Source of the DNA: Brevipalpus yothersi
Taxonomy: Eukaryota; Arthropoda; Arachnida; Trombidiformes; Tenuipalpidae
Length of the DNA stretch: 36,764 nucleotides
Assembly (NCBI GenBank): GCA_003956705.1
Contig: QZCP01000193.1
Location: 9,455 to 46,218 of the forward strand
Direction: 5' to 3'
Of this stretch, positions 32,489-36,764 are shown one piece after another. The position numbers were made by a program, and so were the translations under genes. Each line of letters begins with the position of its first letter. Position 1 is the first letter of the stretch. A model generated the notes under the pieces. That model saw nothing but the letters and a program-made list of their open reading frames with translations, did not search any database and was not told the origin of the DNA.

Positions 32489-34022
32489 CACTATTTCTTC
32501 CTTTCATTATCTCCTTTCCATCCTTCTTTTAGTCATTTTCTCATGAGGAACATTATCATATCAGATATTTCAACATGAATGGGCTCCCATTTCTCGATCG
32601 ATGATCACCATCATTTTCCCGCCAAAAAAAATAATATTGCCTTCTCAATCGTGATTCCGATTGTATAATTGGAATCCCACAATATATTTATTATATATTT
32701 GCATATATCTGTGTAGGCTTGGTAGAACAAATTAGCTGCTTACAGTTAAAGTTAGCGATTGATAGTATGCGCTTCCTTTAAAATCAATTGGGCATGGCTA
32801 CAATAGAATAGATGGGAATGCTACTGATAGTCTTGGTCCGTTATCAATATACCATCGTATTGATTACGATATAATTGTGTATGGTACACTGATTATTAAA
32901 AGTTAATCAATCTAGAACCCACTTATACCCACACACACACACGCACACTTTCATCCACTATTTTTGTGACTTTCATGTATTTCGAATGAAGATAAAAAAC
33001 TTGAGATGAACTTCAATATGGGTGAAGTGATGTATGTATGTGTGTGTATATGTACAGTTACACTACCCATTGCACACACACACATACACATACACTGGTG
33101 GCATTATTACTTTATCAATATTCATACACATGATATGTACATGAATGATTGATGTTAAAAGAAATGCAGAAACGAAAAAAAAATATACATATATGCATAT
33201 ATTGATGAGGAAGGTGTTCTCCTTTTGATGGTGTATTTTGTAATTTGAAAAGAAAACTTTTCTCATCATCAGCATTCTCTCTCTCTCTTCTTTTTCCTAG
33301 ATTAATCGAGACTTAAATGGGATCCACTTCATGTGTGATATATATGTCTTACTTTTCATTTTACAAAGACGAAGAAGAAAAAATTTTTTGGTAATTCAGT
33401 CCATACTAATTAATCTACAATAACAACCATGTGTGTATCAGGAGGTGGAAAATATTTTGATGATGAATTAATTCACCTGAATTTATACATACACATTTTT
33501 TTTCTTCACACTTTTTTGATAGCACACACACACATACACACACACGAGGATATTCATATTAATCAGATAGATAATGTATCCGGTTACCACCCATTTTAAT
33601 TACCACCTAATAATAATTTCAAATCAATATGCTCCGAGAGACACATATTAACACCCCATCACAAAATGAAATATTAATTATGCTCACATCAATTACTAAT
33701 TCACATATTTTTCGTCTAATTTTTCTTCTATTCTTCTCGTTTTTTACTTCACAATTTATTCGAATTTCAATTATTTTCTCTCCTTCTCTCTTTCTCTCTC
33801 TCTCTTCCATATTTCAAAACACATTTTCGATGCACACACACATTCTCATCTTAATTGTTTTTCTCTCATTAATTAGGCAAGCGGCGTCGTTCATTGCTGA
33901 GTGATGAATCACCCGAGATGAAAGAAGAGATGGAAAAACGTCTTCTCATGAAAAGTATCTATGAAATTGAAACCGATGATAAAACTGAAACGGATACTCA
34001 TAACAAAAACAATCAATCATAA
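26039..34022 (+). CDS. type I membrane protein with one fibronectin type III domain (5 exons)
   Basis: Exons 26039-26132, 30440-30638, 31095-31252, 31671-32255 and 33877-34022 join with matching phases (1, 2, 1, 1) and GT-AG borders into 394 codons including the stop. Exon 1 encodes a signal peptide (hydrophobic core FIIFYLVTIFSS) and ends at a GTAAGC donor. Residues about 45-147 form an FN3 domain: the core Trp in VSWSF, Tyr in RVIYFP, and the hallmark LVPNTEY. It carries N-x-S/T sites in HNIS, RNIT and GNSS. A transmembrane helix at about 178-198 is followed by FIKKWGK. The tail of about 195 residues is Ser/Arg-rich (RRSSLLPEQ, RRYKSAEDL) with a charged end. FN3 ectodomains usually mediate adhesion or ligand binding, so a cell-surface receptor is likely. 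I cannot name an orthologue. The splice sites are read by eye, and exon 5 is the least certain. Confidence 0.82.
26734..26753. other. perfect 8-bp hairpin
   Basis: GTGTGTCT (26734-26741), loop CAAC, AGACACAC (26746-26753). It lies in intron 1 of the FN3 gene. The GT-rich arms make chance origin from a GT repeat plausible. Confidence 0.6.
27238..27292. repeat. (CT)n microsatellite
   Basis: A 55 bp CT array in FN3 intron 1. Confidence 0.96.
28092..28153. repeat. (CT)n microsatellite, left arm of an intronic inverted pair
   Basis: A 62 bp CT array in FN3 intron 1. The complementary GA array is at 28504, so the pre-mRNA could form a (CU)n/(GA)n duplex of about 40 bp. Confidence 0.96.
28504..28543. 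repeat. (AG)n microsatellite, right arm of an intronic inverted pair
   Basis: A 40 bp AG array facing the CT array at 28092-28153. Confidence 0.95.
28875..28924. repeat. 24-bp tandem duplication, period 26
   Basis: CTGGAAGGC-A-AG-C-TTAAATATTTC (28875-28898) is repeated at 28901-28924 with two transitions, A to G and C to T. Confidence 0.85.
31671..32269 (+). CDS. alternative 3' end of the FN3 gene (read-through of exon 4)
   Basis: If the donor at 32256 (CAG then GTTGCC, weak after the GT) is not used, exon 4 runs four codons further, Gly-Cys-Gln-Arg, to a TAG at 32267-32269. This gives a 349-residue protein lacking the charged C-terminal 44 residues. Both versions share the glycine at the junction. 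The two forms may be real isoforms, or one may simply be the correct model. Confidence 0.5.
32256..33876 (+). other. intron 4 of the FN3 gene, or 3' flank of the short form
   Basis: About 1.6 kb, AT-rich, with a 63 bp CT array at 32422-32484 and several CA/TA runs near 33030-33100. The 3' end is a pyrimidine-rich stretch closing in ATTAATTAG. No other exon is seen. Confidence 0.6.
32422..32484. repeat. (CT)n microsatellite
   Basis: A 63 bp pure CT array, 150 bp beyond the possible read-through stop of the FN3 gene. Confidence 0.96.
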
Positions 34023-34633
34023 CGGTATCTTCTATTGATAGGAAGAGTGTTCTCACTTGTAAATTCAATTTCCATTAATCAGGATTTATCGATCCTGAGA
34101 TATTGAGTCCACGCATAATTTCAATAATCATCATTGCATATATAAAAATATGAGCTGATCAAATTTGATGATCAAGTCTCACTACAAGATAACTTAAAGA
34201 AACAATGGAATCCATTAATAATTTTGAGTGATGTTTCCTCGTAATCAAAGTAAAAAATCATTTGAACGAAAACTAATTGACACTCTCGATTTTTCCTAAA
34301 TTTCATGAATGAACCCTGTGAATCAATGAATGGACAATATCGTTCATCAGCCCGAAAAAGACCCTAATTTGAATTGGTAAATCTCTTCTTCCAACAAAAA
34401 CGAGCACAGCATTGAATGAATCAATCTTCCAATGATCATGGCATGATGCTGTCTAAGATTTGTTTCAGAGCTCATTTTGAAATATTCATGATGATGACGA
34501 TAATAGCCTCTCTGTGGCCTCATCGCTAGTGGAGTGAATTCTTTTTCAGGCTCTCGATCCCGGATATAAGCTTGAGTATAGAGAAACTGGGCATTGTTTT
34601 TCTCATTTCAAAACCACAAGAAAGTTTTCTTGG

Positions 34634-34639
34634 AATAAA
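34634..34639 (+). terminator. candidate poly(A) signal of the FN3 gene
   Basis: An AATAAA about 610 bp after the exon 5 stop and the best + strand candidate before the convergent gene. Confidence 0.4.
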
Positions 34640-34876
34640 TTCTCAAATCTTCTGAGTGTGAGTTTTTGCGAATGCGGATGAGAGATATGTGATGTGTATT
34701 GGATGCGATTCGATCTGGAATTCAGTGAAATTTTCACTCAAATGACCACTGGATACCCTGTGAAACTTATTTCAGTGAACAGATCATGAAGCCTTAAACT
34801 TTACAGAGACACTTATCTGTAAATTTCAACAGTTACTCTTTAGTAAGTCTATTTTGAGGCTTGGTTTAGTAATTTT

Positions 34877-34882
34877 TTTATT
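34877..34882 (-). terminator. candidate poly(A) signal of the histidine-rich gene
   Basis: TTTATT on the + strand (AATAAA on the - strand), 300 bp after the stop codon of the histidine-rich gene. Confidence 0.4.
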
Positions 34883-35181
34883 GTCAACAAAAATAGGAAT
34901 GAAATGGAATAGATTCATATTTATATTCATGTGTAATGATTGTGATTATGTGTATCGAGTGAGCAAATTCTTCAAAAAATTCGGAAAAATTACTGATTTG
35001 TTCAAAGTTCAGATTGAGGAGGCATACAAATCTCCCAAAGCGAAATTTTCCCTGATATACTGATATACTGATCAATACAGTTTCGAATGATTCTATTTGA
35101 AGGGAACCAATCATTCCAAAAGTTTGATTGGGAGCATGGTTGAAAAATTCCGAAATTACTCAACCATCATCTCTCATCTCC

Positions 35182-35978
35182 TCAGTCATCGTGTCCCCAT
35201 CCCCAGTGATCCTTGTGTTTGTGGTCATGTTTGTGATGATGATCATGATGCTAGAAGAAATAATGAACAGAGGTATAAATACGTCCAAGAGCTACTTTCT
35301 CATGAAATTCACACATTTCTATCCCATTAAATGGAATAGTTTCCATTCGAATTCAATCAATCACTTCACCAGGAATATGATCAAAAATATTCATTCTTCA
35401 AGATGTTCCACTCTTACCTTCCAATGTTCATGCTTATGGCCATGATTATGTCTGTGTTTGTTCCAGTGTTCATGCTGTAAGGAAAAGATTTCAATTGTTA
35501 GAGTTCAAATTTTGAAACTCAAAACTCTATCCACAGGATCGAGGCTTCACCTTGTGTCCATGCTTATGTCCATGATTGTGATTATGCCAGTGTCCATGCT
35601 TGTGATCATTTTCACTCTTGTGCTATAAGGAAGCAATTATTCGTACATCAGAATAGGAGCGAATTTTACCAGTTTTCCAATTAATTCAAATTTTTGTCAC
35701 TCACCTTATGCTTGTGATCATGCCAGTGTCCATGTTTGTGGTCATTCTTGTGCTTGTGGTGATGATGGTGATGATGATCGTGTCGATGATGGTGCCATAA
35801 GTGATGAACCTTCTTCTTGCCTAGAACACAAGTAGATGAAGATTAGAAATTAGAATCAATCACAATATAAGGAATCACATTTGATCTCAATTCACATACC
35901 CCAATGGTCACCTTGCACCGAATTGACGATCACAATGGCAATCAGGCACACAAGTAAAATAATAACGGCAGTTCGCAT
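35182..35978 (-). CDS. secreted histidine-rich protein (5 exons)
   Basis: Read on the minus strand, the exons are 35978-35900, 35820-35705, 35622-35551, 35474-35418 and 35250-35182. All have GT-AG borders, with intron phases 1, 0, 0, 0 and intron lengths of 79, 82, 76 and 167 bp. The product is 130 residues. The first 23 are a clear signal peptide (core AVIILLVCLIAIVIV, probable cut after VQG). The remaining 107 residues contain about 48 His, with Lys, Asp, Asn, Gly and Trp. Seven His stand in a row in exon 2. KHGHWH, NHGHKH and DHWGWGH recur, and there is no cysteine in the mature part. Such composition suggests binding of Zn, Cu or Ni, or pH-dependent charge, in a secreted or cuticular material or a defence peptide. 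The function is inference and I recognise no named family. The signal peptide, repeated exon borders and in-frame stop make the model firm. Confidence 0.87.
35418..35820 (-). repeat. related His-rich exons, likely exon duplication
   Basis: Exon 3 (72 bp) and exon 4 (57 bp) start with a His codon, end with a Lys codon, and are bounded by phase-0 introns on both sides. Exon 2 ends in the same way. All three share the DNA word for H-x-H-W or H-G-H-K, and the motif NHGHKH appears in both exons 3 and 4. Tandem exon duplication explains this, and skipping either exon would keep the frame. Confidence 0.65.
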
Positions 35979-36764
35979 GATGCTGTTGTGCTGTTCACTT
36001 TACACACACACAAAAACTTTTCGAAACTTAAAGAATAATACTTCAGAATCAGAAGAATTCTTACCTTCCGAACTGATCTGTAATGTGTGTTGGATGACAA
36101 TCCCAACTCTTTTGCACCATGAACACGATACAAAGTGAGCTTTTATCTTGACTGCTCCTAGATTTTATCGGACACTCGTCACTCCGTTACCCCACCCTCT
36201 TGACCTATGATCAGATGTGATTTGAATGGATATATTGGTATTGGTGAGCAGATGCTAATCGAGTTATTCCGAATATTTTTGAAATGTTTCCAGTTGACAA
36301 GTCTACCTCCATTCATCACATTTCGATACGCACCATGGAGTAGCCGATCATTTGCATCCGAAAAGCGAACCAAAATTTACCAAAGCGAAACCCTCCAAAA
36401 AACACCGATAATTTGCTCCTCTATATATCGGTTTACTTGAACTTTCTCTCAAATATATCCAGAATAAATGAGAGAGTTTAATTATGCGATATTTTGGTAG
36501 AATTGATCAGGTTTTACAAATTGACACTTTTAAGCTTGAGGTCCCTACTTGTACCAATGACAGTGCTAATACGAACTGATAAGACATACAGTTTGTTTTC
36601 TCGAGAAAAGTTAATAAAGATCGAATGATTGAAGAGATCAATTAAACACTTATCGATAGGCAATAAAAACAGTTAAATATCGTCATCTTTTGCAGTTTTT
36701 TTCGTGTGCATTTAGAAAGGCCTTAATTAACACGATGCAGAGACGATGTGAAAACTTCTTAAGA
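35979..36764. other. 5' flank of the histidine-rich gene
   Basis: No other gene is recognised. On the minus strand a possible 5' UTR intron starts at a GTAAGA donor (36064) after GGAAG and would end just before the start codon at one of several AG sites between about 35983 and 35999. AGATAAAAG-like sequence further upstream could serve as a TATA element. Both are weak readings. Confidence 0.4.

Larger units (their letters stand above)
34023..35181. other. 3' flanks of two convergent genes
   Basis: AT-rich, without long repeats or open frames that look coding. It should contain the 3' UTRs of the FN3 gene (+) and the histidine-rich gene (-), whose candidate poly(A) signals are about 240 bp apart. 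Confidence 0.6.

Noticed and set aside
35097..35445. Plus-strand frames over the histidine-rich gene
   Set aside because: These are antisense shadows of the minus-strand His-rich exons and their introns.
1..36764. CRISPR arrays, rRNA and tRNA genes
   Set aside because: Repeats are microsatellites without unique spacers. No tRNA or rRNA signature was seen by eye; a covariance-model scan would be needed to exclude a tRNA.

Overview
The window looks like AT-rich, gene-poor animal (metazoan) DNA. The evidence is GT-AG introns with consistent phases, a fibronectin type III membrane-receptor-like gene, an APE-type non-LTR retrotransposon, and some twenty long (GA)n/(CT)n microsatellites. The style (very short introns beside one 4.3 kb intron, TCATCATC-rich spacers, heavy GA repeats) suggests an arthropod, perhaps a mite, but nothing read here proves that. 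No prokaryotic features, CRISPR arrays, rRNA or tRNA genes were recognised.

Layout. (1) About 1-11.28 kb: non-coding, with frequent GA/CT arrays; no gene was recognised. (2) About 11.28-17.98 kb: an apparently intact 6.7 kb non-LTR retrotransposon on the + strand. Its architecture is unusual. The endonuclease/reverse-transcriptase ORF (11859-15407) comes first. Five bases after its stop begins an 811-codon low-complexity ORF (15413-17848). Nested in another frame inside that ORF is a third ORF (16197-17246) with a basic nuclear-localisation-like stretch and two zinc fingers, which looks like the gag/ORF1-type nucleic-acid-binding protein. The usual order (ORF1 then RT) is therefore reversed. 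The 5' leader carries at least six copies of a short palindromic motif and the 3' UTR has a compact hairpin. (3) About 18-26 kb: non-coding spacer with GA/CT arrays. (4) 26039-34022 (+): a five-exon gene, reconstructed by hand with all intron phases matching, for a 393-residue type I membrane protein: signal peptide, one FN3 domain, one transmembrane helix and a roughly 195-residue cytoplasmic tail. Reading through its last, weak splice donor would give a 349-residue form with a different C-terminus. (5) 35182-35978 (-): a five-exon gene convergent to it, for a 130-residue secreted protein in which 49 residues are histidine, built from small phase-0 exons each encoding His/Lys/Trp/Gly-rich segments.

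The two host genes are tail to tail, with candidate poly(A) signals about 240 bp apart. The strongest leads are the reversed-order, overlapping-ORF retrotransposon and the histidine-rich secreted protein. A third is a 9-mer, TACCGTTAT, that recurs far more often than chance would give and usually lies near GA/CT arrays.
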